Source: Microbulbifer sp. MKSA007 (GTDB taxonomy: Bacteria > Pseudomonadota > Gammaproteobacteria > Pseudomonadales > Cellvibrionaceae). From it: a stretch of DNA of 64,000 nt. Position 1 is the first letter of the stretch. Each line of letters begins with the position of its first letter. Both the position numbers and the translations under genes were made by a program. Of the stretch, positions 8,387 to 17,298 are shown piece after piece. The stretch lies in NCBI GenBank assembly GCA_032615215.1, contig CP128433.1:62001-126000 (forward strand). The letters run 5' to 3'. Under the pieces are notes generated by a model that saw only the letters and a program-made list of their open reading frames with translations, ran no database searches and had not been told where the DNA came from.

Positions 8387-9265
8387 TTAGCCGAAGCGGC
8401 CGGTGATATAGGCTTCAGTGAGTTCGTGCTCGGGGTTGGTGAACACCGTTTCAGTATCGTTAACTTCCACCAAATGCCCCAAATGGAAGTAAGCTGTACG
8501 CTGACTCACCCGCGCAGCCTGCTGCATCGAGTGAGTAACGATTGCGATAGTGTAGTTCTGGCGCAGCTCATCAATCAGCTCTTCGATTCGCGCCGTCGCA
8601 ATTGGGTCCAGGGCAGAGCAGGGCTCATCCATCAGGATCACTTCCGGACTCACCGCAATTGCGCGGGCGATACACAGACGCTGCTGCTGACCACCGGACA
8701 GACCCGTGCCCGGCTTGTCCAAACGATCTTTAACCTCATTCCACAGACCGGCGCGGCGAAGGCTGTTTTCTACGATCTCATCCAGATCGGCACGGCGGCT
8801 GGCAATGCCGTGGATTTTTGGGCCGTAGGCCACATTCTCGTATATGGACTTGGGAAAAGGGTTTGGTTTCTGGAATACCATACCGACGCGGGCGCGCAGG
8901 GGTACCACATCCACTTTGGGGCCATAGATGGGGTCACCATCCAGACTTAACTCGCCCTCGACGCGACAACCTTCAATGGTGTCATTCATGCGGTTGAGGC
9001 AACGCAAAAACGTCGACTTACCACAGCCGGAAGGGCCGATCATGGCAACCACTTCATTTTTTCCAATATCGAGGCCGACCGAGTGGATCGCCTGGGTTTC
9101 ACCATAGAAAACATTCACATTGCGCATACGCAACTTGGCGGTGTCACAGAAGGGTTGGCCAACTGTTTCTCTAACATCAGCCCGATCATTCATCATTTGC
9201 CTACCCGCAACATCGGATTGCGCCGCATCAGTTTGGCTGGCGGCATCCAGGGTCATGGTACTCAT
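8387..9265 (-). CDS. pstB: Phosphate ABC transporter ATP-binding protein PstB
   Basis: ATPase of the high-affinity phosphate importer. The 292-residue protein has Walker A GPSGCGKST (77-85), Q-loop FQKPNPFPKS (131-140), signature LSGGQQQRL (189-197), Walker B with ILMDEP (210-215) and the switch His in TIAIVTHSM. An N-terminal extension of about 40 polar residues precedes the conserved start of the domain (LRMRNVNVFYGE), longer than in E. coli PstB; ATG 9265 is used, though a later start cannot be excluded. It lies 33 bases after pstA and 23 before phoU. Confidence 0.96.
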   Translation of the reverse strand: MSTMTLDAASQTDAAQSDVAGRQMMNDRADVRETVGQPFCDTAKLRMRNVNVFYGETQAIHSVGLDIGKNEVVAMIGPSGCGKSTFLRCLNRMNDTIEGCRVEGELSLDGDPIYGPKVDVVPLRARVGMVFQKPNPFPKSIYENVAYGPKIHGIASRRADLDEIVENSLRRAGLWNEVKDRLDKPGTGLSGGQQQRLCIARAIAVSPEVILMDEPCSALDPIATARIEELIDELRQNYTIAIVTHSMQQAARVSQRTAYFHLGHLVEVNDTETVFTNPEHELTEAYITGRFG

Positions 9266-9298
9266 ATAATATCCCGCTTTCTGATAATCCGCGCTCTG

Positions 9299-10585
9299 TT
9301 ACCAGCGGCGCTCAAGTTTCTTGCGCAGCAATACCGCGCTGGTATTCATCACAATCAACACACTCAGCAACACCATAATGGCTGCGGAGGTGCGCTCGAC
9401 AAAGGCGCGCTCCGGGCTGTCTGCCCACAGGAAAATCTGCACAGGCAGCACGGTGGCCGGGTCGGTTACCCCAGCAGGTACGTCGACAATAAAAGCGACC
9501 ATACCAATCATCAATAGGGGCGCCGTCTCACCGAGGGCCTGGGCCATACCGATAATCGCGCCGGTCAACATACCCGGCATCGCCAGGGGCAGCACATGGT
9601 GGAAAACCACCTGCATACGTGAAGCCCCCATACCCATTGCCGCCTCGCGAATTGAGGGTGGCACCGCCTTCAAAGCCGCGCGGCTGGAAATAATAATCGT
9701 GGGCAAGGTCATCAATGTCAGTACCAAGCCCCCTACCAGGGGTGCCGAACGCGGTAACTCAAAGAAATTAATAAATATCGCCAGGCCCAAAAGACCGAAA
9801 ACAATAGAAGGCACTGCCGCGAGGTTATTGATATTCACCTCAATCAAATCGGTCCAACGGTTTTTGGGCGCATACTCTTCCAAGTAAATCGCCGCCGCCA
9901 CACCGATAGGGAATGACAGTGCGAGAGTTACCAACAGGGTAAACAGGGAGCCCATCAAGGCTGCGCGGATGCCCGCCTGCTCTGGTTCACGGGAGTCGCC
10001 ATTGGTAAAGAAGATGGTATTGAACCGCTTCTTCAGTTCACCGCTGTCCAGCAGCTGTTCAATCCAACCGGCCTTCTGGTCCGAGGTACGACCACGGAAT
10101 CCCTCTTTGGAGTCCTTCAGGCTTTTGACGAAAGTATCCACATCGTCATCGACTGACAGCCAGACTTTCTCGGATTTACCCAACAGTTCCGGATTCGCAG
10201 CTAAGCGATCGCGCAGGGTAAAAGGTGCTCCCGAGGAAACCAGGCTGTAGAGCTCGCGCTTGTCACTGCGACCAGTCACAGTGGGAAAGCGTTCGCGCAG
10301 GGATTGGCGAATAACACCGGTGAAGTTTGCCCAGGTCAGACTTTCATCATCGACCTTATCGATGCCCAGAACCTGTTCGTCGTAGTGCACCTCCAGTTGG
10401 ATAGCTGTCTGTACAAAGGCACCACTGCCTTTGCTGATAATGTCAGTGAACAAAATCAGTACAGCGAGTACACCAAAGGCGATACTGCCAATACCCAACC
10501 CACGAAACAGCTTTTCTTTGCGGTGACGGCTGGCGAGGCTTTTTTCTATGCGCTCGCGAACCTGCGCCTGAGTAAGATCAGTCAT
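9299..10585 (-). CDS. pstA: Phosphate ABC transporter permease PstA
   Basis: Inner-membrane permease of the phosphate importer, 428 residues. One N-terminal membrane segment (about 30-50) is followed by a long periplasmic insert (about 60-200), then the conserved five-helix BPD_transp_1 core with the EAA-type loop REAAMGMGASRMQVVFHHVLP. The periplasmic insert makes it much longer than E. coli PstA (about 296), as in pseudomonads. The start overlaps the pstC stop by 8 bases, implying translational coupling. Confidence 0.95.
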   Translation of the reverse strand: MTDLTQAQVRERIEKSLASRHRKEKLFRGLGIGSIAFGVLAVLILFTDIISKGSGAFVQTAIQLEVHYDEQVLGIDKVDDESLTWANFTGVIRQSLRERFPTVTGRSDKRELYSLVSSGAPFTLRDRLAANPELLGKSEKVWLSVDDDVDTFVKSLKDSKEGFRGRTSDQKAGWIEQLLDSGELKKRFNTIFFTNGDSREPEQAGIRAALMGSLFTLLVTLALSFPIGVAAAIYLEEYAPKNRWTDLIEVNINNLAAVPSIVFGLLGLAIFINFFELPRSAPLVGGLVLTLMTLPTIIISSRAALKAVPPSIREAAMGMGASRMQVVFHHVLPLAMPGMLTGAIIGMAQALGETAPLLMIGMVAFIVDVPAGVTDPATVLPVQIFLWADSPERAFVERTSAAIMVLLSVLIVMNTSAVLLRKKLERRW

Positions 10586-11957
10586 ACTGCTCCCGGTATT
10601 TTTTCACTACGTGCAAGGCAATAAAGTTCAGCACCAAAGTGGAGATAAACAACATCAGGCCCAAAGCAAAAGCGGCGAGGGTCTTGGGACTGTCAAATTC
10701 CTGGTCGCCAACCAACAGAGTCACTATCTGCACCGTCACAGTCGTGACCGATTCGAGCGGGTTTGCGGTGAGGTTTGCCGCGAGCCCGGCAGCCATCACC
10801 ACAATCATGGTTTCACCAATTGCGCGGGAAACGGCCAACAATACACCGCCGACGATGCCGGGTAGTGCCGCAGGAATCACAACTTTGCGCACCGTCTCGG
10901 ACTGGGTGGAACCCAAACCCAGGGCGCCATCGCGCAGGGACTGGGGCACCGCGTTGATCACGTCATCGGACAGAGAGGAAACAAAGGGAATGATCATGAT
11001 TCCCATCACCAGGCCAGCGGCCAGTGCGCTTTCACTGGAGGCCTGTAGGCCCATAGAGGTGGCCAACTCGCGAATAAATGGAGCAACGGTTAAGGCAGCA
11101 AAAAAGCCGTATACCACGGTGGGTACACCGGCGAGAATTTCGAGTACTGGCTTGGCCAGGGAACGCACGCGCTTACTGGCGTACTCCGCCAGATAAATAG
11201 CCGCCATCAATCCCACAGGTACCGCCACAAACATGGCGATCGCGGACACCATCAGGGTTCCGGTAAACAGCGGGACAGCACCAAAAGCACCGCTCGATCC
11301 CACCTGGTCTGCGCGCAGGGCCATCTGTGGGCTCCAGTGCAATCCAAACAGGAATTCACTCACCGGCACGGACTGGAAGAAGCGCAGGGATTCAAACAAT
11401 ACCGATAACAAAATACCGACAGTGGTTAGAATCGCGGCGCTGGCACAGGCAATCAGCACCGTGCGCAGCACTTTTTCAACTTTTTCGCGAGCGCGCAGCT
11501 TGGGAGAAAAGCGCAGCAGTGTGAAAGCGGCAAGGCCGCTGGCCAATACCAAGCTCAGGAAGGCCTGTAAATTATTAGAGCTGGAACGCAACTGACTGAG
11601 GTAGTCCGCAGCACTCTGCAATTGTGGGGACTTTTCACCTATCAGGTGGCCCGCCGCGAGATTCTGGATCTGCGCGTAGAGAAGGTTCTGCCCGGAGATG
11701 CTCTCCGGCTTATCGGCAATACTATTCATGACCATCGCACGGATGATCGAATCGTCAAACACCAACCAGCCACAGAGTAATATCAGTGCTGGCAAACCAC
11801 ACCAAAGGGCGGTGAGTAATCCGTAGTAACTGGGCAGGGCGGCCAGATTGCGAACGCCGCCAAGACTGCGAGCAGCGTTCACTGCACGGCGAAAGCCAGT
11901 GCCGTAGGCCACTAATATCAGGAGCAGCAAAAGTGCGAACAGTGTGGGGGTTTGCAT
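10578..11957 (-). CDS. pstC: Phosphate ABC transporter permease PstC
   Basis: Partner permease of PstA, 459 residues. The N-terminal part has membrane segments near 1-20 and 50-75 plus a periplasmic insert. The C-terminal core carries the ABC permease signature LRDGALGLGSTQSETVRKVVIPAALPGIVGG. The ATG at 11957 begins MQTPTLFALLLLLIL. It is separated from pstS by 162 bases containing a strong hairpin at 12059-12084, and it overlaps pstA by 8 bases. Confidence 0.94.
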   Translation of the reverse strand: MQTPTLFALLLLLILVAYGTGFRRAVNAARSLGGVRNLAALPSYYGLLTALWCGLPALILLCGWLVFDDSIIRAMVMNSIADKPESISGQNLLYAQIQNLAAGHLIGEKSPQLQSAADYLSQLRSSSNNLQAFLSLVLASGLAAFTLLRFSPKLRAREKVEKVLRTVLIACASAAILTTVGILLSVLFESLRFFQSVPVSEFLFGLHWSPQMALRADQVGSSGAFGAVPLFTGTLMVSAIAMFVAVPVGLMAAIYLAEYASKRVRSLAKPVLEILAGVPTVVYGFFAALTVAPFIRELATSMGLQASSESALAAGLVMGIMIIPFVSSLSDDVINAVPQSLRDGALGLGSTQSETVRKVVIPAALPGIVGGVLLAVSRAIGETMIVVMAAGLAANLTANPLESVTTVTVQIVTLLVGDQEFDSPKTLAAFALGLMLFISTLVLNFIALHVVKKYREQYD

Positions 11958-12058
11958 TGAATTACCGTACTAAAAATATCGTCGCTGGCATTATCCAGAC
12001 TTTATCCCCGCGCTCCATCACAGGGGGGGCGACAATTTGTGAGTCTTCTTATAAAGAA

Positions 12059-12084
12059 CGGCCAAGCCCTTTCGAGCTTGGCCG
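12059..12084 (-). terminator. Intra-operon hairpin between pstS and pstC
   Basis: CGGCCAAGC (12059-12067) and GCTTGGCCG (12076-12084) form a perfect 9-bp stem, followed on the minus strand by TTCTTTAT. It lies 36 bases after the pstS stop. A partial terminator or 3'-stabilising hairpin here would give more PstS than PstCAB, as expected for a binding protein. The role is inferred. Confidence 0.6.
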
Positions 12085-12119
12085 TCAATTCCCTTTGACA
12101 GTACAACTCCAGAATTTTT

Positions 12120-13172
12120 TTACTTGGCTGCGAGATTACTCAGTGCGTTCAGCTTGCGCACATCAGTAGCAATCTTTTGACGCTCCTCGGTGGGCAGAGG
12201 AATCATGCCTTTGTCAGCCAGGTAGCCATCTTCACCCCAGGCGCGCTCATTGGTGAATTCAGCCAGGAATTGCTTAACACCGGGAACCACGTCAGCGTGC
12301 TGCTTCTTAACGTAGATAAACAGCGGACGGGAAACCGGGTAGCTCTGGTCAGCGATGGAGTCGAAAGTAGGGGCCTGATCTTCGATCAGGGAGCCCTGTA
12401 CCTTGTCAGCATTCTGGTCGAGGAAACTAAAGCCGAAGATACCTAGGGCGTTGGGGTTGGCAACCAGCTTGTTCACGATCAGGTTGTCGTTCTCACCGGC
12501 TTCAACATAAGCACCGTCTTCGCGAACGTTGTGACAGATCGCTTTATAAGCGCTCTTGTCTGTTTTCTTCATGGCTTTGATCCAGCCAAACTTCTTACAG
12601 CCACCTTCCATTGCCAGCTCGGCAAAAGCATCGCGAGTACCGGAAGTGGGGGGCGGACCCAAAACTTCGATTTTGGTGTTGGGCAGAGCTGGGTTTACGT
12701 CCTTCCAGGTCTTGTAGGGGTTGGCTACCAGAGTTTCAGAACCGTCTGGGTTAGGTACTTCCTTAGCCAGGGCCAGGAAGATGTCCTTACGAGTCAGCTT
12801 AAAGGGAGCTGCTTTCTTAGCATTCGCAAGAACGATGCCGTCGTAACCGATTTGCACTTCAACAACATCAACACCGTTGCTGTTACACATTTCCAATTCG
12901 GATTGCTTGATGCGACGGGAGGCACCGGTGATATCCGCAGTGCTTTCTCCAACACCCTGGCAGAACAACTTCATGCCACCACCAGTACCAGTGGACTCAA
13001 CGACTGGAGTTTTAAACTGGGTTGCGCGGCTAAAACGCTCCGCCACAGTCGTAGTAAACGGGTAAACAGTAGAGGAACCTACAACACTAATGTAATCGCG
13101 CGCTGCCATAGCAACCTGTGAAGTTGCCAGGGTCAGGGCTGCCAGAGAAGTCGCCAGAATTTGCTTGTTCAT
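12120..13172 (-). CDS. pstS: Phosphate-binding protein PstS
   Basis: Periplasmic substrate-binding protein of the phosphate importer, 350 residues. A signal peptide ends at about residue 23 (SQVAMAA). The phosphate-binding segments are visible: GSSTVYPF at the mature N-terminus, ESTGTGGGMKLFC, and PPTSGTRDAF in the middle. Start ATG 13172 has GGAG 7 bases upstream. It is the first gene of the pst operon, with a Pho box and -10 element at 13232-13265. Confidence 0.96.
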   Translation of the reverse strand: MNKQILATSLAALTLATSQVAMAARDYISVVGSSTVYPFTTTVAERFSRATQFKTPVVESTGTGGGMKLFCQGVGESTADITGASRRIKQSELEMCNSNGVDVVEVQIGYDGIVLANAKKAAPFKLTRKDIFLALAKEVPNPDGSETLVANPYKTWKDVNPALPNTKIEVLGPPPTSGTRDAFAELAMEGGCKKFGWIKAMKKTDKSAYKAICHNVREDGAYVEAGENDNLIVNKLVANPNALGIFGFSFLDQNADKVQGSLIEDQAPTFDSIADQSYPVSRPLFIYVKKQHADVVPGVKQFLAEFTNERAWGEDGYLADKGMIPLPTEERQKIATDVRKLNALSNLAAK

Positions 13173-13231
13173 TGTGTAACTCCGATGAGTGTTTTTATTT
13201 CACGCGGCGATGCTAGGAACAACGGGTGACG

Positions 13232-13265
13232 ATTCTATGAATAAAAGATTACAAAAAGGTTACAG
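13232..13265 (-). promoter_or_regulatory. Pho box and -10 element of the pst operon
   Basis: On the minus strand CTGTAAC (13259-13265) and TTGTAAT (13248-13254) are 7-base direct repeats spaced by CTTT, i.e. an 11-base period, as in PhoB sites. A third weaker unit (TATTCAT) follows. The -10 hexamer TAGAAT lies at 13232-13237, with the Pho box replacing a -35 element. The geometry fits activation by PhoB. Confidence 0.8.
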
Positions 13266-13355
13266 CTGTATTTTTACCCTGCTGGCATGAGAGCGGGCAA
13301 AGGGTTAACCTTCGAGCAACATAAATAACAATAAGATGTAAAGAGAGAAGCCCCC

Positions 13356-13928
13356 ATGCGTTTTCTGCTGTGCAGCGCGCAGGCACTCGAGCGCCTGACC
13401 AGTCATACCGGGCAACTGCTGTCCTGGTTCACCTGGGCCATGGTTCTGTTACAAAGCTGTGTTGTGGTGATGCGCCACGGCTTCAATACCGGTTCTATCG
13501 CCCTACAGGAATCCGTGATTTACCTGCACGGTGCCGCCTTTATGCTGGGGCTGGCCTATGCGTTGCAGACCGATGCCCATGTGCGAGTGGATGTCTTCTA
13601 CCGCAGGATGAGCGCCAGGGCCAAAGCCTGGATCAATGCAATTGGCTATCTGATATTCCTCTTACCGCTTTGCGTCTTTCTATTTGTAAGCAGCTGGCAC
13701 TTTGTACTGAATAGCTGGTCAGTTTTTGAAGACAGTGCGAACGCCGGCGGCCTGCCTGGGGTATTTTTACTGAAGAGCCTGATTCCTCTGTCTGCGGTCA
13801 CCTTGGCTCTGGCGGGGCTGGCTCAGTTTATTCGCGCGCTGGTGCAATTGATGCTGCCCCAACAACAATCCATTCCAATGTCGTCGTCAAAAGCAGTACT
13901 GAAGCAGGTAGAAGGGGCCGAAGTGTGA
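13356..13928 (+). CDS. TRAP transporter small permease (DctQ family)
   Basis: A 190-residue four-helix membrane protein. Helices lie at about 22-42, 55-75, 95-120 and 140-162, with the DctQ-type segment QTDAHVRVDVFYRRMS between helices 2 and 3. It forms the membrane part of a sodium-dependent TRAP importer together with the large permease. ATG 13356 is preceded by GAGAGAAG. Its stop overlaps the GTG of the large permease by 4 bases. The binding protein is not next to it but at 15933-17066 on the other strand. Confidence 0.9.
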   Translation: MRFLLCSAQALERLTSHTGQLLSWFTWAMVLLQSCVVVMRHGFNTGSIALQESVIYLHGAAFMLGLAYALQTDAHVRVDVFYRRMSARAKAWINAIGYLIFLLPLCVFLFVSSWHFVLNSWSVFEDSANAGGLPGVFLLKSLIPLSAVTLALAGLAQFIRALVQLMLPQQQSIPMSSSKAVLKQVEGAEV

Positions 13929-15286
13929 TTGAGCTAATCCCCTTTCTGATGTTTGCAGCCGTCTGCGCTCTGCTTATGTTCGGCTACCCAGTAGCTTTTA
14001 CCCTCGCGGGTACCGCCCTGCTATCAGCGGGCCTGGGTATTGTGTATGGCGTATTTGATGCTGAGTTGCTGCGCGCCTTCCCCGATCGCCTCTACGGCAT
14101 TATGCAAAACGGCACTCTGGTTGCCGTTCCGCTATTTGTGCTGATGGGGGTAATACTGGAGCGAGCCAAGATTGCCGAAGATTTGCTGGTTAATCTGAGC
14201 AAAGCCTTTATGGGGGCTCCCTCAGGACTCGCCATTTCCGTGGTAGTAGTGGGCGCGCTGCTCGCCGCCAGCACTGGTATTGTCGGTGCAACTGTAGTCA
14301 CCATGGGGTTGATGTCACTGCCCACCATGCTAAAAAATGGCTACTCCCCCAAACTGGCCACCGGCACTATCTGCGCCACCGGTACCCTCGGGCAAATTAT
14401 CCCTCCCTCTATTGCCTTGGTTCTACTGGGTGACACCCTCTCCAATGCCTATCAACAGGCACAACTGTCTGCGGGCATTTTCAATCCCAAGCCAGTCAGC
14501 GTAGGGGATCTGTTTGTAGGGGCAATTATTCCCGGCTTACTGCTGGTGGCCGCCTATATCATTTATCTATTATTTATCGCCCGTCGCCCCAAACCCACAG
14601 AGAGCAGCGAGCCTCCAGAAGTGGATAAGGCCCAGCTGCTTCGCAGTCTTTTGCCCCCGATTGCCTTAATGCTGATTGTGCTCGGATCAATCATCGTTGG
14701 CGCTGCCACCCCTACAGAAGCGGCCGCCGTCGGCGCACTGGGGGCGGCGTTACTGGCATCCAGTCGCGGAGCACTAAGCTTTAAGCGCGCCGGGGAAATC
14801 GGCCGCAGTACACTTCAGGTCTCGGCAATGGTTTTCGCCATATTGATTGGCGCTTCATTATTTTCTCTGGTATTTCGCGGTTACAACGGTGAAGAATTGG
14901 TGACAGGATTTTTCCACAGCTTGCCCGGAGGGGTAATCGGCGCGACCCTGTTGGTGATGCTGGTAATCTTCCTGCTGGGCTTTATCCTCGACTTTATCGA
15001 GATCACCTTTGTAGTGGTACCAATTGTGGGGCCGGTACTGCTGGCAATGGGCGTCGATCCAGTGTGGCTCGGCATTATGATTGCCATCAATTTGCAAACC
15101 TCTTTCCTAACGCCTCCTTTTGGGTTTGCCCTCTTTTACCTGCGCGGGGTGGCCCCCAGTTCTGTGGCCACATCGGCCATCTATCGCGGGGTAGCACCTT
15201 TTATTGCCATTCAACTTTTACTGCTCTGCCTGCTGGCGATTTGGCCGGCCCTGGCCACTTGGTTGCCGGGGGTGGTTCAGCAATAG
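13925..15286 (+). CDS. TRAP transporter large permease (DctM family)
   Basis: A 453-residue polytopic membrane protein, the transport subunit of the TRAP system. Conserved DctM features include MLFGYPVAFTLAG at the N-terminus, LAASTGIVGATVVTMGL, SLPTMLKNGYSPKLATG, ICATGTLGQIIPPSIALVL, and a final FLTPPFGFALFYLRG. The start is GTG 13925, overlapping the small permease gene (GTGA). The substrate is set by the DctP protein; see the entry at 15933-17066. Confidence 0.92.
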   Translation: MIELIPFLMFAAVCALLMFGYPVAFTLAGTALLSAGLGIVYGVFDAELLRAFPDRLYGIMQNGTLVAVPLFVLMGVILERAKIAEDLLVNLSKAFMGAPSGLAISVVVVGALLAASTGIVGATVVTMGLMSLPTMLKNGYSPKLATGTICATGTLGQIIPPSIALVLLGDTLSNAYQQAQLSAGIFNPKPVSVGDLFVGAIIPGLLLVAAYIIYLLFIARRPKPTESSEPPEVDKAQLLRSLLPPIALMLIVLGSIIVGAATPTEAAAVGALGAALLASSRGALSFKRAGEIGRSTLQVSAMVFAILIGASLFSLVFRGYNGEELVTGFFHSLPGGVIGATLLVMLVIFLLGFILDFIEITFVVVPIVGPVLLAMGVDPVWLGIMIAINLQTSFLTPPFGFALFYLRGVAPSSVATSAIYRGVAPFIAIQLLLLCLLAIWPALATWLPGVVQQ

Positions 15287-15401
15287 TGATCTGCGACACG
15301 TGGGAGCCGTCCATAGACTGAGAGGCGGCACCAACGGCCAAAAACGCGTCTGCGGTCGACTAAAGGCCGAAATTTATTCTGGTCAATTACTGGCCAAATT
15401 G

Positions 15402-15410
15402 TGCTAGAAT
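15402..15410 (+). promoter_or_regulatory. Extended -10 promoter before the thioesterase gene
   Basis: TGC followed by TAGAAT matches an extended -10 element about 55 bases before the ATG at 15465. No good -35 hexamer is visible at 17 bases, which is tolerated by extended -10 promoters. Confidence 0.45.
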
Positions 15411-15464
15411 GCGCCACCATTCCAGTAGTGGAAACCAATAACTCTAACAATCTGTGAGTACCCG

Positions 15465-15863
15465 ATGTCCGCACTGTCAGCTCTCGATGAAGATCCGCAA
15501 CCCACAGGCACGCTAACCCTGCAAACCCTGGCTATGCCCCGCGATACCAATCCGCAGGGGGATGTTTTTGCCGGTTGGCTGATGTCGCAGATGGACCTCG
15601 CTGGCGCCATTCTCGCGCAAACCATGGCGCGCGGCCGTGTCACAACTGTTGCGGTGGGCAGCATGGTTTTCCTGCGCCCGGTTCCGGTTGGCTCAACAGT
15701 CAGCTGCTATGCGGAAGCCATTGAAGAAGGGCGCTCCTCAATTCGTACCATGGTTGAGGTTTGGCTGACACGGGTGGATTCCGGTGAGCAGGTCAAGGTT
15801 ACCGAGGGTGAGTTTGTATTTGTCGCGATCGACGATGCCGGCCGCACCAGGCCGCTGCCCTGA
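15465..15863 (+). CDS. Acyl-CoA thioesterase, hotdog fold (YciA-like)
   Basis: A 132-residue cytoplasmic hotdog-fold thioesterase. The motif MPRDTNPQGDVFAGWLMSQMD, with the catalytic Asp in GDVFAGW, is the hallmark of the YciA/BACH acyl-CoA hydrolases, and the second half has VFLRPVPVGSTVSCYAE. It would cleave acyl-CoA esters to free acid and CoA; chain length specificity cannot be read. It lies 178 bases after the TRAP large permease with its own likely promoter, and is convergent with dctP. Confidence 0.88.
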   Translation: MSALSALDEDPQPTGTLTLQTLAMPRDTNPQGDVFAGWLMSQMDLAGAILAQTMARGRVTTVAVGSMVFLRPVPVGSTVSCYAEAIEEGRSSIRTMVEVWLTRVDSGEQVKVTEGEFVFVAIDDAGRTRPLP

Positions 15864-15880
15864 TTGTAGATTTCGAGTTC

Positions 15881-15906
15881 GCCGGCTGTAGAGCAACACA
15901 GCCGGC
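15881..15906. terminator. Hairpin between convergent thioesterase and dctP genes
   Basis: GCCGGCTGT (15881-15889) and ACAGCCGGC (15898-15906) form a perfect 9-bp stem with an 8-base loop. There is no T tract on either side, so termination may be weak or factor-dependent. Confidence 0.5.
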
Positions 15907-15932
15907 AATATCATCGGCCCAGTAGTTGGGCG

Positions 15933-17066
15933 CTAATCTTCCTTTAACTCTCTCGCCTGGTAGTAAGCCTCTTCACTGATCTCGTGGTAGGGCTTCACAT
16001 CCCGTTCAAATTCCTTAAAGGCTTTGTAAACACGGGCAAACTCCGGGTCCCGCTGCGCCGTCTCCTGCATAATTTCGTTGTTGATCTTCTTCAGGTGAGA
16101 CAGAACATCCTCCGGCAAGCGCTCCACTTTTACCCCGTGCTCTTCTACCAGCTCCTTGAGGGCCCGGTTATTGCGTGCCGTGTATTCGTCCAGCATATCC
16201 TGGTTAGCTTCACGGGCGGCGACTCGCACTATTTCCTGCAAATCAGCAGGCAGTTTTTCGAACGCCTTTTTATTAACGATAAATTCCAGGATAGAGCCCG
16301 GCTCATGCCACCCGGGGTAGTAGTAATACTCAGCGACCTGGTGGAAACCAAAAGCGAGATCGTTGTAGGGCCCCACCCATTCGGTAGCATCGATCACTCC
16401 AGTCTGGAGGGCGGTGTAGAGTTCTCCACCGGGAATGGTCACCGCAGTGCCGCCTGCGCGGTTTAAAACCTCACCACCCAGGCCGGGAATACGCATCTTT
16501 AGGCCCTTTAAATCCTTCACCGACTCAATCGGTTTGTTAAACCAGCCCGCCATCTGCACGCCGGTGGAGCCCCCCGCAAGTGGAATCAGGTTAAAGGGCT
16601 CGTAGATCTCTTCCCAGAGTTCGAGACCACCGCCGTGATGCAACCAGCCATTCATTTCCTGGGCATTCAAGCCAAAAGGCACCGCAGTAAAAAACTGGGC
16701 TGCAGGCACCTTGCCTTTCCAGTAATAGGCAGCACCGTGTCCCATCTGCGCGGCGCCTTCCGATACAGCACCAAATACGCCCAGGGCAGGTACCAATTCA
16801 CCGGCACCGTACACTTTGAACCTGAGACGCCCGGCTGACATCGCCTCGACTTTCTTGGCAAAACGCTCCGGCGCACTGCCGAGGCCAGGGAAATTCTTGG
16901 GCCAGGTAGTAACTAATTTCCACTCGAACAGCTCTTTATTGCCCTCTGCGGAAAAGTGCTGGGCAGGGCCCATTTCTGCACGGGAAGCTACCAGGGCGGC
17001 GAAGGTTATGGCGAGCAGGGCTAAGAGCCCGAGAATGATAGCCGGGTACCAATTGAGTTTTTTCAT
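15933..17066 (-). CDS. TRAP transporter substrate-binding protein (DctP family, 2-oxo/hydroxy acid type)
   Basis: Periplasmic binding protein of 377 residues. A single N-terminal hydrophobic segment (about 7-27) is a signal peptide or anchor. The body matches the TakP/lactate-binding branch: KMRIPGLGGEVLNRAGG, PGGELYTALQTGVIDATEWVG and a YYYYPGWHEPG stretch. Family knowledge suggests 2-oxoacids or lactate as ligand; this is inference. It presumably pairs with the DctQ/DctM genes at 13356-15286, although it is on the opposite strand with a thioesterase gene between. Start ATG 17066. Confidence 0.88.
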   Translation of the reverse strand: MKKLNWYPAIILGLLALLAITFAALVASRAEMGPAQHFSAEGNKELFEWKLVTTWPKNFPGLGSAPERFAKKVEAMSAGRLRFKVYGAGELVPALGVFGAVSEGAAQMGHGAAYYWKGKVPAAQFFTAVPFGLNAQEMNGWLHHGGGLELWEEIYEPFNLIPLAGGSTGVQMAGWFNKPIESVKDLKGLKMRIPGLGGEVLNRAGGTAVTIPGGELYTALQTGVIDATEWVGPYNDLAFGFHQVAEYYYYPGWHEPGSILEFIVNKKAFEKLPADLQEIVRVAAREANQDMLDEYTARNNRALKELVEEHGVKVERLPEDVLSHLKKINNEIMQETAQRDPEFARVYKAFKEFERDVKPYHEISEEAYYQARELKED

Positions 17067-17176
17067 TGCTACTAATTTATCGTTATTTTTGTATTGTACA
17101 AATTATCGGCAGACGCTTTGGTCGCCAACTTAGGTCTTCAGGGGAAGTCCTCTGTGATCTGACCCTGGTATTTTGG

Positions 17177-17204
17177 ATGGATTCCCGCTATAGCTGGAAT
17201 CCAT
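17177..17204. repeat. Intergenic inverted repeat, REP-like
   Basis: ATGGATTCC (17177-17185) and GGAATCCAT (17196-17204) are a perfect 9-base inverted repeat with a 10-base centre that itself contains GCTATAGC. It stands between the dctP promoter region and the 3' end of uvrD. The form resembles dispersed REP-like hairpins of gammaproteobacteria, but I found no second copy in this window. Confidence 0.4.
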
Positions 17205-17298
17205 TCACCACTATCTAACTTTCAATTCTGCATGCCTCTCAGTACCGACATGCTCCGGCACTCAGTATTTAATGCTTAGTGCCAGCTCAAGCCATCAC

